Positions 22,755-32,920 of a stretch of DNA of 64,000 bases are shown here, piece by piece (within the stretch, counting starts at the first letter, position 1; each line of letters opens with the position of its first letter). Below the pieces are notes generated by a model. The model was not told the DNA's origin. It worked only from the letters and a program-made list of their open reading frames with translations, and did no database searches. Source of the DNA: Archegozetes longisetosus (Eukaryota > Arthropoda > Arachnida > Sarcoptiformes > Trhypochthoniidae); the NCBI GenBank assembly GCA_018873245.2, contig JAEMBT020000005.1, positions 1,004,001 to 1,068,000 on the forward strand, written 5' to 3'. Position numbers and translations under genes: made by a program.

Positions 22755-23702
22755 CACACAATTTCAAAACTAACTGGGACACTTTAAATGGTTATAACTC
22801 TATAATGAGTAGAGCAATTTTAATGAAATTTTTTTCAAAATAATCTAGAAACATATAGAATTTTATTACAAAAGAAATAATTTAAATATCTCAATAAACA
22901 AGAAAGTTATAAAAGAAAAACGAGAAATTCATATTTGTTTAGATAATTAATGGATAGATTTATAAAATAAAATACTTTTAACAAAGTATGTGTGAAAATA
23001 AATCAAATTCATGAACTTATAAATTAATATCAATTAATATCGTGTATAACTTCCATTAGAATCAATCCCTGTTTGCAATCGACGGGGCATTGAGTCAATC
23101 AAATTGATGAAATATTGACGCCAAGAAACATCTCGCATTTGTTCGTACACATGATTGAGTACTTCCAACAGTTGCTCATTTGAAGTGATGAAGTAATTAC
23201 AAAAAATAAATAAATAAAATCAATACTTACCGACTTCTCGACAAATCGCTTCTCGTCTCTTGATTTGCGCTTTCAATTTAATGAAGTGTCGGAACATAAT
23301 TTCCCGTTCCTGAATGGTTTTTGGCCCGCCGGACATGATATGACACAAATTCACTCGATTATAATGACAATAATAACTATTAAACAAATGAATAGAAGAC
23401 AATTTGTATTCAAAACGTAAAAAATAGCGTCAACAAATTACGTCTAATTAATTAATATAATGATAATTTTATTAAATTAAAGGTGCAAATGTTCATTTAT
23501 ATAAGATATGAAACATATTTATTATAGATTTTGATGTTTCCTTTAATAACATTTTTATTTTATAAGATATTATAATGGTTCCTGATGCAAATAAATTCTA
23601 CATGTTTACTGGTTATTTTGCAAAAAAATTTGACTTAATTCGGTCAATCGGTTGGAAAGTTATATCAATTTAAAGCGTCCCAGTTAGTTTTGAAATTTTG
23701 TG
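22755..23702 (-). mobile_element. Internally deleted Tc1/mariner-type transposon
   Basis: Terminal inverted repeats start CACACAATTTCAAAACTAAC (left) and end with the near-complement at 23702. TA dinucleotides flank both ends (22753-22754 and 23703-23704). It is 948 bp long, shorter than the 1.3 kb or more of a complete element. Inside, on the minus strand, are both ends of a transposase but not its DDE core. Confidence 0.85.
23034..23336 (-). pseudogene. Tc1/mariner transposase remnant lacking the DDE core
   Basis: The N-terminus starts at ATG 23336 with MSGGPKTIQEREIMFRHF and continues for about 37 residues of helix-turn-helix-like sequence. It is followed directly by a stop and about 40 bp of AT-rich filler. 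The C-terminus resumes at about 23178 in another frame and ends at 23034-23036; it contains INLIDSMPRRLQTGIDSNG, the typical tail of these transposases. Roughly 250 residues, including the catalytic triad, are absent. A GTAAGT sits at the break, but no matching acceptor is evident. Confidence 0.8.
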
Positions 23703-23974
23703 TATATTAAATAAGATTTTGTTACCTAAATTAAATTTGTTTATTAAATAAACAAAGTTTTCAATGAAACAAAACATTAAATTTTGAGAGAAAATAATAA
23801 AATTAATAATAAATTATACAAAACAACTAAATTTGAATATATATATTAAATAAGTTTAGGTAATATTCTAAAATTATAGGTAGTTTATTCTTTCGGAAGG
23901 CGTCGTTCGTATAAATACATTTGGGCCTTTTAAAATGCAATACTGATCAAGAGATGACTGGTTATTGCATACCA

Positions 23975-24184
23975 TCACTCAATTATTGTGATAAAGCAAT
24001 AAACTCTGAAATTAAACGTACTAATTATATCTTTCGTATTGCCATATGTTTTATTCAGGCTGTTAATGAGTCTATTTATTTTTCTGGCCACTTCTACCTT
24101 TTCCCCAGAACTCTCAATCTGGCCAGAATCAGTTATGAATTTAGCTATTTTTTCAGTACCTTCTTTCAGTTTGGCTAAGATCAT
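23975..24184 (-). pseudogene. Short coiled-coil-like frame, unknown origin
   Basis: A 69-codon frame starting ATG at 24184, rich in Lys, Glu and Ile (KLKEGTEKIAKFITDSG). It has more coding character than the surrounding sequence but no family I recognise. It may be a fragment of the same decayed material seen at 25201-25745. Confidence 0.25.
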
Positions 24185-24488
24185 GGCTGTACATGATAAT
24201 TGTGCTATCCTATTGAAATATAAACATGCACATTATGTTATAGCATGAGAATAAGATTTGAGAAAATTGTTATTATTTTTACAGTTCATATCATTATTGC
24301 GCAATGCTCATTTATGTATATCAAAATTCAAAATACGATTACATTTAAATGAAATAAGATATTTTAATGATTTTTTCAGCATATTATCGATATATTAAAT
24401 GTCTATCGCATAGACATAATAAGGTTTATATAAACTATTATCAAATGACGGGAAATTAAGTTTGAAAAATATAAACAGTAATTTGACC

Positions 24489-24589
24489 ATGTTAGCCTTG
24501 AGATCGACAAAAGATTTTTTTATACATAAAAGCTAATGTAATTTAGCCTAACATATCAAAAGGATTTTTGCTGACCTTAAGGCTAACAT
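24489..24589. repeat. About 100-bp hairpin repeat
   Basis: Inverted arms near ATGTTAGCCTTGAGATC and its complement (ending AAGGCTAACAT) with partial mismatches. It sits just upstream of the SWIM-finger remnant and could be one of its ends or an independent small MITE. Confidence 0.55.
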
Positions 24590-24624
24590 AGTGAATTTTA
24601 CAAAAATTGTAATTTTCAATTAAC

Positions 24625-25079
24625 ATGGAAGAATTAAAATATTTATATACTAGAAAATGTGCTTGTTGTTCTCTACGTTTGAATAAAATTCCAAAGCGTA
24701 GTGTTACACGTGTTAAAGATGATGAATTTTTAATAATGGCACTGTAAATGATTGGATATGCGCATGTCATAGTGGAAAGCGCACCATGGGCCCATGTGCT
24801 CATGCCACTTGTGTCATTTTATTTTTAAGCAATGAAAGATATGCATCAACAAAAAAATCAACAGTGACAATTGAAAATATTAACCCGGATCCAATTTGTG
24901 ATGAATCAAGTGCTAGTAGTGATAGTGATGTGGATAATAATGCAAATGTAAACTGTGATAGCTCGGATACCATAATTGACTTGGATGATGATAATAATGG
25001 TGATGATAATATCAATAAGCAAGTTGAGCATCTAACTATCTATCCAGATTTATCTACAATTGCATCTACAATTGATTAA
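24625..25079 (+). pseudogene. SWIM-finger transposon protein, internally deleted
   Basis: The N-terminus at ATG 24625 has a Cys cluster (RKCACCSLRLNK) and runs to about 24738. A frame change there leads straight to the C-terminus at about 24726-25079. This carries the SWIM-type knuckle WICACHSGKRTMGPCAHATC (CxC...CxH) followed by VILFLSNERYA and an acidic Asp/Asn-rich tail. This CxC-CxH motif close to the C-terminus is common in a group of uncharacterised arthropod and cnidarian transposon proteins. The large middle, where a nuclease core would be, is missing. Confidence 0.6.
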
Positions 25080-25200
25080 CATCATATTTTTTAATCGCTT
25101 ATAACTATTATAATGTACTTTGTAAATAATTTTTGTCTTATTATATATCCTACAGTAAGTTAATTATATGATTAAAATAAAATTAAAATCTAAATATATT

Positions 25201-25745
25201 TTAGCATGTACCGCCATGATCTTTGCTTTCGATTTCAAGGAAATCCTTCTTGGAATCTTCGACCACATTTTGGGCAAGAGAAATATCCTTCCATATAAAC
25301 ACTAGTTTTATGATTTGAATACTGATTAGCATAGTGGACGATATTACAGAGTTTCGGATAACCTCAGTAGCTATTTCCTCTTTTGATTTCTGTAGTTCGT
25401 TAATTATCTCCTTTCTTGCTTTTTCTAATGCGTTATCTTCATTCATTAAGGCACTTTAAAGATCTGTGCTTTAAAGGTACTTTTAATTATTTTCCATTTT
25501 TTCTTTAAGCCCTCTAGTGCTTCTTTTAACCGCATTATTGACAGTATTTATTTCAATTATTGGGCTATTCTCGATTTGAGACTAGATATTCAATTTTTTT
25601 ATATTATCTTTGCAGGTACGAATTGTCCGAAGCTTTAATAGAAAGTCTGCAACTCACAGGCTTTTTATGATGCAATCTAACGCTTTACCAAATGGTATGT
25701 TCTTTTCAGAAGGTAGCTAAAGACATTGATTCATTGTATAATAAA
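25201..25745 (-). pseudogene. Decayed coiled-coil gene, unknown
   Basis: Reading right to left, successive minus-strand segments look coding but are separated by stops: around 25745-25600, 25585-25490 (ending KEKMENN then stop), and the intact 25446-25201 frame starting MNEDNALEKARKEIINELQK. The last is helical and charged with one hydrophobic stretch (MLISIQIIKLVFIW). No family recognised. Its surroundings suggest mobile-element origin. Confidence 0.35.
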
Positions 25746-26463
25746 CAAAGTTGATAAGAGAATTAATAAAAATATTGTTTATCTGTTCGTATGTCCTTTT
25801 ATATTCTTTCTAACTTAGTCCAGCAGAAGAGTTGGAATCGGTTTTCATTTTTGTTTAAAAGTTAACTTCACTCTGGAAGTTATCATATATTTCTTCTCAG
25901 TTATGTGAAGTTAACGATGGTTACGTGCCGTTATGAATACGTAACGTATACACTATAAAGCACAAGTACTTCGTTATATAATTGAATAAATATTAGCACG
26001 TTACCTTATTGGTCTGTGCGAATTTAATGTAATCTTCAAGTTGAAATCAAAATGTATTTTGTACTTATTAAAGGCATATATTAAGTAGTCGCTAAGTAAT
26101 AGTATGCAAAGGCTACTAAACTTCATTGTAATTCAAATTAAGTATGGAAGAATATATTAATTAGTACAAAAGACATGATATCGAACTCTTAATTCGAAAA
26201 GATAGCAACATTAATATGGATTATGACCATGGAAACTATTAATTTATTATTTTAAAAAATCACTTTAGATAATAGAGCACGCTGTAAAAAATTATCTTTG
26301 ATTCATTTCTTATTATCTTGAGTAAAATAATTTTCTTTAGCTAATGAAAGACTACATTTTGAACAAATCTTAAGTTTTTTGATATAGTTTTCTGGTGAAG
26401 TTTTAAATCTCTGAGTCCATTTTATTATCTCGCTTTTTATATAAGCGTTAAAATGGAAAATAC
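25746..26463. other. No recognised feature
   Basis: About 700 bp of AT-rich spacer with no gene or repeat that I can support. Confidence 0.35.
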
Positions 26464-27779
26464 ATAATTGGTATATGTCACGATATCCCAGTACTTTCCC
26501 TTGATTTTTAGGCGAAATTCGTTATTTTTGGGAGTTTTTTCGTTTTATTTAATGGAAATCTTCCTTTTTATGTGAAATGGAAAGATGTAAATTGTACAAG
26601 GCCATACGCACCAGAACTGCAATAGCATAAAATAGTGAATCCGGACTAGTGGATCTAAAGGGATTCCTCACCCCCACCCCCAAGTGTGATATATCATTGG
26701 ATTCAGTTCGTCAGGCTAAACACTTTGACATCACACTTGACTACTTCCAACGCGAACCTGACCACTTCTGGACAACTCTCGACAGGAGTGGCTGACCCGG
26801 CCAAGTGATATATCAATGGACTCAGGACATTGAACTGAGCATTTTGATACCTCACTTGATCAATTATCATAAGTAGTTCTCGAGATATTCATCATTGTTT
26901 GGTTTAGTACCTCGTAATGAATAAACTTGGATTCTCGAGTCGTAACCCAAACAAGCCTGATTTAAACTAAGGTATAATAAGTTAGGTCGCGGAGGGACCT
27001 AACTTATTATACCTTAGTTTAAATCAGGTTTAGCTTGTGTTACAACTTAGTAAAGCCAGGTTTACCCATTTTCGAGGGGTTAGGTCTCGGTGACCAGAAG
27101 TGGTCAGGTTCGGGTTGGAAGTAGTTAAGTGTGGTGTCAAAATGTTCAGCTTGGGGAGCATCCAATGATGTATTACACTTGAAGGTGGGGAGTCGGGAAC
27201 CCCTTTAGACCCATTAGTCCGGATTTACCCATAGTTTTAGGTGATATTCTGTAGTATTTTATCTTAAATTGCACACAAAATGATTCCGAAAAGCTTAATT
27301 TAAAGAGTTGAATGAAGTACGAGTCATACTTTCCCAGTACTTTTCATTGGTTTTGCTGGTTTATATTAGCTAGTTTTGTGAGTTTTTTTCATTTTATTTC
27401 ATAGAAATTCTGCTTTTTCATGAATTTAGAGGGTACGAAAAGTACGATTTCATATTGTCTCAGAATTTTTTTATTGATTTTTAGGTTATTGGTTTTTTAG
27501 TTTTAATTGGTGAAAATAGGCTATTTTTTAATTTTATTTGATGAAATATGATATTTTTGTGAATTTTAAAGAGTACGAAAAGTACGAGCTCGTACGCCCC
27601 AGAATCTCATACATTACGCCTATGAGAGAGCCATTTTTTAGTTTTTTGATGTTTTGAAGGATTTTAATCATAAAAATTGTGGATTTTAAGTAAAATTGGG
27701 TGATTTTGAGAGGTTTTGTGCCAGAAAGAATGAGGTATGAGAAGTACGAGGCTCGTACGCCCCAGCTTCGCCGAATATA
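26464..27779. repeat. Degenerate tandem repeats with a GTACGAAAAGTACGA core, interrupted by a foldback element
   Basis: Units of roughly 140-160 bp recur at about 27317, 27433, 27573 and 27735, each with a GTACGA...GTACGA core, followed in two cases by GCTCGTACGCCCCAG. A related unit lies left of the foldback element at 26464-26620 (CCCAGTACTTTCCCTTGATT, then GTACAAGGCCATACGC). The foldback element has therefore split an existing array. Confidence 0.6.
26638..27225. mobile_element. 588-bp foldback element with a perfect 33-bp palindromic core
   Basis: The ends start AATCCGGACTA and match as inverted copies, with scattered differences, through most of each half. At the centre, 26956-26988 and 26996-27028 are exact reverse complements with a 7-base loop (GCGGAGG). 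No coding capacity and no clear target duplication. Confidence 0.75.
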
Positions 27780-29343
27780 CACTACATTTAGATCTTAATT
27801 GAGTATTTAAATTGTTAAGTAATAAGTTGTCAAAATATTTTTCATGTTAAATTGTACTGAAACTGGCCTATAAGATAATATACTATTTTTCTGCTTGGCA
27901 AGCTTTCAGACAGGAGTAACTTTTCCTACCTTAAGATATTGAGGTATTGCTGAAAACTTGATATTTTCAAAAGTGTAAAAAGTGCTCTAGAAATAAGATT
28001 GGTACAATATTTCATCATTTTGATACTCAAATGACTATTACCGCAAGATTTTTTAATTTTAAGATTATTTATTTCTCTGACAATATTAGTCATAGTTATA
28101 AAGAATAATTTCAATCCGGAGTGTATTTGAGCTAACAATACCTTCCGTTAAAATACATTTTATCTTTTACTAGTTTAAGTAGGGCTACACAATTTTGATT
28201 GCTTTAAAATAAGTATAATTAATATTTTGTGTATTTACGATGGCATTTTTATTGTATCTTGCATATAATCTAACTCATTTGAAATATGGAAGCCGAGATT
28301 TTGATCCAGACTTCAATGCTATTCCTAACAGTATTAGGAGATTTTTTAGCTTTCTTACGATAACTAAAATTTGAAATGCTTGTATCATCAATGATTAGAA
28401 TGCATTGAATGAGTAAATCTAAATACGCAAATAGCATTTATAAGTATAATTTAAAATACGTAGAAATATATTTTAATACGTAAAAATGAATCTATACTAA
28501 CTTACTGAATATTCAGTCAATAGAATATCGATTGATTCAAATGCTTGAAGTACTTGAGAAAATTTAAACTAATTAGTTACTCATACTTCTTAATAAGTAT
28601 AAGTTTATTTATGTAATCAATTGAAAGCTTTGGTCAATTCTTTTTCATTTACTCAGTGTGTAGCAATAAATGAACAAAATTTGATACAAAATTCTTTTAG
28701 CTTTCAATTGTTTTTATAATATAAACTTGCAATCATAATACAATTATAAAATAACTTCTTAATATAGATTAATTTATCTTTAAACTAAATCAATCTGAAA
28801 CTATAAATAACTTAAGTAGTTATTCAACATAATAAAAAAAAGAATAATATTAAAATGGTCTGTTGAGCATTTTCAAGGAATTGATTACCAGGTCAGTACT
28901 TATTATACTCGCGAATTATCTTCACTTTAAAGTATGTTTTTGATTGTTGAAGAAGACAGTAAGTTAAAAGATTTTGCTTCGTTCAACTAAAAAAACTCAT
29001 TTCGATATGAAAGAATTTTCACAAATGTTATGGTTATGATTATTTGAAATCATTTGTTGAATATTGTGTAAATCGGTTTCAATTCAAAAATTAAGTTTCA
29101 GTAGAAACAAAGTGCATGAAGTATATCTCTATATGAAAATAAATGAAACAAAATTGTAAGAATTGTTTGGCTTCATGTTGGTCTATCCCATTTTGTTGGC
29201 GCTCATTTAATTCTCAATATCAAAATTGTGACTTAAACCCTAGTATTTGAACACAATTCACGCGCCACTCATTTGAAATTGCGTGCGATTCCAAGTTCTT
29301 TTAAATTCTTGTATACTTTGAGTAAATCAGTCAAAAATTAGAA
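27780..29343. other. Intergenic region upstream of the SNAP-25-like gene
   Basis: About 1.5 kb with no supported gene. The right end should contain the promoter of the SNARE gene. Confidence 0.4.
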
Positions 29344-29934
29344 ATGAACAAGGTTTCAGATCAAACTTATTTCACACCTGATGACAGTCCAAGTCCTCAA
29401 TTACTCAAACAAAGGATATTAGAACGAACCCAAAATGCGGGTCAGATTCAAACGAATGCATTGAAACAATTGAGAGCTGAGGCATCACATCTCAAGACAG
29501 TCAATCAAAATATAAATCAAATCAGAAATCAAAGAAAACTTATTCACAGAGACCTGAGTCAAATGAAGCAAAATACAAATTGGTTCAGAAAATTATTTCT
29601 CGATTATTGCTGTTGTTGTCAATACTGTCGAGATTTTTGTGAAGAGAAAAAAGTCTTCACTTATAAAAGTTCGACGATTACTACTACTGAAAGTGAAGAA
29701 CGAGAACCTGATTCTGAAACAGTTGAAAAAATGTGGAATAAAACATATGAGCCAAACAATTGGTATCAATCTATGAATGAAAACTTAAAACGACTTCAAC
29801 AACAGGCAGAGGAACTTGAAGTGCAAACTATTAAACAAAATCAATTGATCGTAAAAATGGACACAAAGGCAAAAAGTGAAATAAAACAACTAAGAGAAGC
29901 GAATAATAAAATGATGGATTTTATGAACGATTAA
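29344..29934 (+). CDS. SNAP-25-like (Qb-Qc) SNARE, divergent
   Basis: Single exon, 196 residues (SNAP-25 has 206). Two helical heptad regions (about 20-80 and 145-194) flank a Cys cluster at residues 89-92, 95 and 99 (DYCCCCQYCRDFC), the layout of SNAP-25 where the cysteines are palmitoylated for membrane attachment. The second helix aligns with the SNAP-25 Qc motif and keeps its central Gln (Q165, in TIKQNQLIVKM). In the first helix the position aligned to the Qb central Gln is Glu46 (LRAEASHL). It would act in membrane fusion with syntaxin and VAMP. SNAP-23/24/25 versus SNAP-29 type is not decided; the Cys cluster favours SNAP-25/23. AATAAA overlaps the stop (29933-29938). Confidence 0.6.
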   Translation: MNKVSDQTYFTPDDSPSPQLLKQRILERTQNAGQIQTNALKQLRAEASHLKTVNQNINQIRNQRKLIHRDLSQMKQNTNWFRKLFLDYCCCCQYCRDFCEEKKVFTYKSSTITTTESEEREPDSETVEKMWNKTYEPNNWYQSMNENLKRLQQQAEELEVQTIKQNQLIVKMDTKAKSEIKQLREANNKMMDFMND

Positions 29935-30082
29935 TAAAATGATTTGAAAAAGATTTTACATATTTTCACTTAAGTACTCAATATCTAGGTTTTACATCAA
30001 ATTTCGCTCAAATTCACATTAGTCTTAATTCAAATGAATATGAAATAAATCGACTCAAATTTACATAAACCTCAAAAATCAT

Positions 30083-31462
30083 TTATTCGGTATACAAAAT
30101 ATCGACTATTGAACTGTTTAATTGATTTTTACATTCACTCTTCAGAATAGCGTCGGCAAATAACTTAAAAACATTAATGTTAGCTTTTTTTAGAGTTGAA
30201 ATACAATCACAAACTTGTTTCATGAGTTTCTTTTTCATTTGATCACTTAAATCACTTTCATTTAAATTGTTTGATAGTTTTAGTAAAGATAAGAAGCACT
30301 TATCAAAATGCTCTGCGATTGCTATCCAAATGGCTATTAGAAAAGAGTTCAATGAATTAATAGCGACTTCTGTCAACGTTATGCTCTTTTGAGAAATCGG
30401 TTCTTCTAATAAATCGCATAAGACCTGTAAATATGATTTTGAATGTTTTATACAACTAGTACCTAAATAATTTATATATTTATCTATAAATTTCAAGTGA
30501 GTTATACGATAAGATAAATCAGAACTGATTTGTATGTTATTTATTAACTGAATGAAAACATCATCTTCTCTGGTAAAGGCTGACAATTCCTTAGTAGGGA
30601 CTTGATTTTCATGAGATTTTAATTTGATGATCACATCCAAAAGACAGTCTAAAAGTACATAAAAAAGTTGCACCTCTTTGTTATACAACATATTCCTTAA
30701 TCTGTGATAAATCAAAAGGTCTGTTCCATTCATCCGCAGTTGATTCCAACAGTTTTTGACAATAATATGAAGACATTTGACACCAATTACTTTGTTGTTA
30801 ATCAAGTGATCGTCAACTAATTGCAGAGAAAGCGGTAAAATGTCGTAAACATAATGATCGACAGACTCTATATGAGAGACAATCCATTTAAATATGACTG
30901 GATAGCAAATAATAGAAACCCATTCATGACTTTCATCAGAATCAGTTCTCAATTTACTCAGAAGTGATTTAATGATAAAATCATTATATTTTTCGTTTAG
31001 AAGTTGTTCAATAGTAGAGGAGTCACTAATTTTAATAATCAACTCGATTAATTTACATTTATTTTGATATATTTCGGGTGAAGACCATTCAAATGACGGA
31101 CAGTTGTGTCCAATTATCATAAATAATAATTCGATTATGACTTCTTTACTTAATCTTAACTTTTGTGAATCAATTTTGATCAACAGTTGCCTCATATTAT
31201 CGAAGATGATCAATGCTTTTGAAGACAGTAATTTCATATTGACTTTTGTTTTGTAGATGTCTTCAATTGGAATCGATTTATTTGTCATCGCACAAAAGGC
31301 TTCAGTAATAATTGAATTATTGTTCGAACTGTTGTCTTGTTTCGAATCTTCATTTAGCAATAACTGATGAATGGATTTATTGATTTGTTTGACAATAAGA
31401 GCCAATTGTGTGGTTGTTTCGCACTTATTCAATTGAATGACCAATTCTTTTAATTCACTCAT
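30083..31462 (-). CDS. TTI2: TTI2 (TELO2-interacting protein 2) homologue
   Basis: Single exon, 459 residues, near the human length of about 508. TTI2 with TELO2 and TTI1 forms the TTT chaperone adaptor that helps fold the PIKK kinases (mTOR, ATM, ATR, DNA-PKcs). The family signature is clear: ILPLSLQLVDDHLINNKVIG followed by VKCLHIIVKN, and then VLLDCLLDVI. The rest is helical repeat sequence of low complexity. The ATG at 31462 is the first in frame. It is convergent with the SNARE gene (149 bp apart) and head-to-head with the F-box gene. AATAAA overlaps the stop codon (complement of 30082-30087). Confidence 0.88.
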   Translation of the reverse strand: MSELKELVIQLNKCETTTQLALIVKQINKSIHQLLLNEDSKQDNSSNNNSIITEAFCAMTNKSIPIEDIYKTKVNMKLLSSKALIIFDNMRQLLIKIDSQKLRLSKEVIIELLFMIIGHNCPSFEWSSPEIYQNKCKLIELIIKISDSSTIEQLLNEKYNDFIIKSLLSKLRTDSDESHEWVSIICYPVIFKWIVSHIESVDHYVYDILPLSLQLVDDHLINNKVIGVKCLHIIVKNCWNQLRMNGTDLLIYHRLRNMLYNKEVQLFYVLLDCLLDVIIKLKSHENQVPTKELSAFTREDDVFIQLINNIQISSDLSYRITHLKFIDKYINYLGTSCIKHSKSYLQVLCDLLEEPISQKSITLTEVAINSLNSFLIAIWIAIAEHFDKCFLSLLKLSNNLNESDLSDQMKKKLMKQVCDCISTLKKANINVFKLFADAILKSECKNQLNSSIVDILYTE

Positions 31463-31750
31463 TATTTATTAATTAATATGGAAAGTTTAATTACAAACAA
31501 TTTGTATTTTTACAAATAATAACTAATTACTAATGAGTTTTGGTCACAAGAACTCAAGTCAAACAAATGTAAATATTATTTGAAAAATAGTGACGTTTTT
31601 AATGTTAGAAACACGTGTTCAATGCTTTCGTCATTTGTTTAGTATTTTAAGCATTAAATTTGAATTTTAATATTGAATTACACTTACATTAAATATCATT
31701 CAAAACATATTTGATAATTAATTATTTGAATTTTTATTTGATTAATCAAA
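31463..31750. promoter_or_regulatory. Shared head-to-head promoter, TTI2/FBXO22-like
   Basis: 288 bp between divergent start codons must contain both promoters and 5' UTRs. It contains CACGTG (within ACACGTGT, about 31611-31618), an E-box-type palindrome, as the only conspicuous site. Confidence 0.45.
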
Positions 31751-32920
31751 ATGAATAATAATTTTGAGTCGATGTCTCCCCTTCAGAATCATTTAATAGT
31801 AGAAAATGTTTTCAAAAATATTAATCTCATTAAAGATATGTTAGGATTGAGTCGAGTCTCAAAAACATTTAAAGATATCATACGAAAAGAGTCATCAAAA
31901 CGGTTTGGTTTTCATCATATGTTATACAGATTTGAATATATTGTCGAACACGCCTCAAGTCTACCATTAAATGCAACTCAAGTCTGGAAAGATTTCAGTT
32001 CTTCGATTAAACAAAGCCTAACATTTCGTCCATTAATTGCAATCATTTTTATTGAAGACAAACCAATCAAAAGTGTTTATGAAAGAGCACAACAAAAGTG
32101 TGAATTACCACAAGATTGTCATACCATTCAAGTTGTCTCATATTTAGGCGGAATAATTGGTACGAATGATAAGGGACTGACTCAGAGAGTACAAAATTGC
32201 GGAATCGAAAAGTTGACCAAAGAATCAAATAGAATTGGGTTTCTGGATAGAAATGACGACAAACACGCATTAACAAACAATTGGCGAGGATTTAGTTCTT
32301 TGTTGATATCACGGTTTAAAGACGTCAATATGGACGTTATCTGTGAGTACGAAGAGATATCACGTTTGAAACACATAAAAGACTTGAAATGCTTTATTGT
32401 GTTCTCAACGCATGAATTCGGCCCTCACTTTAATAAACAAATAGTTAATACTCTTAAAAGTTTTGATTATAAGATATCGATGGCTTATATGAGAGTTAAA
32501 TATTTATTCGGTTCTGAAGAGACCATAAATCGTCAAATTTTGTGTCTATATTTTTCTGGATCTAATGTAAAGTCGTGTTCGCTTACAATTCCTGTTCAGA
32601 CAAATGCAATAAAGTTGAAGAAGATTTTATCTGATTTTCGCAAAAACTTAGATTTCAGCATAAAAGATAAGAACACTTTTGGCCTTATATTCAGTGATGG
32701 AAGTAATGCAGGAATTGAATGGAGAGACACTCTTTTTGCTCAAACATTTAACGATCAATTTGAAGGTTTGGTACTGATCGGGGCTTTTGGCTATAGAACT
32801 TTTGGTATTAATAATTGGCCCCATTTCGACTTGGATCAAAGGCTTAGAAAGCGATTAGAAAATAAACATCCGAATTTCAACAAATCTATTGTTTTATTGA
32901 TAATTCATTTTAACGTTTAG
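31751..32920 (+). CDS. FBXO22: FBXO22-like F-box protein with FIST-type domain
   Basis: Single exon, 389 residues (human FBXO22 has 403). The N-terminus fits a degenerate F-box (NHLIVENVFKNI, LGLSRVSKTFKDIIR). The C-terminal half matches the FIST-C layout of FBXO22: LCLYFSGSNVKSCSLTI, then NTFGLIFSDGSNAG and LVLIGAFGYRTFG, which parallel the human NTIGFMFACVGRG and LFGFFGNGEIG. FBXO22 is the substrate receptor of an SCF ubiquitin ligase acting on KDM4 and other proteins. Identity is modest, so orthology is likely but not proven. A polyadenylation signal candidate is at 33060-33065. Confidence 0.75.
   Translation: MNNNFESMSPLQNHLIVENVFKNINLIKDMLGLSRVSKTFKDIIRKESSKRFGFHHMLYRFEYIVEHASSLPLNATQVWKDFSSSIKQSLTFRPLIAIIFIEDKPIKSVYERAQQKCELPQDCHTIQVVSYLGGIIGTNDKGLTQRVQNCGIEKLTKESNRIGFLDRNDDKHALTNNWRGFSSLLISRFKDVNMDVICEYEEISRLKHIKDLKCFIVFSTHEFGPHFNKQIVNTLKSFDYKISMAYMRVKYLFGSEETINRQILCLYFSGSNVKSCSLTIPVQTNAIKLKKILSDFRKNLDFSIKDKNTFGLIFSDGSNAGIEWRDTLFAQTFNDQFEGLVLIGAFGYRTFGINNWPHFDLDQRLRKRLENKHPNFNKSIVLLIIHFNV

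Larger units (their letters stand above)
22662..23975. repeat. Perfect 37-bp inverted repeat bracketing the mariner copy
   Basis: 22662-22698 and 23939-23975 are exact reverse complements over 37 bp, beginning ATGGTATGCAATAACCAGTC on the left. They lie about 1.24 kb apart and enclose the mariner element asymmetrically. They look like the ends of an older transposon into which the mariner copy inserted, or like an inversion scar. Confidence 0.7.
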
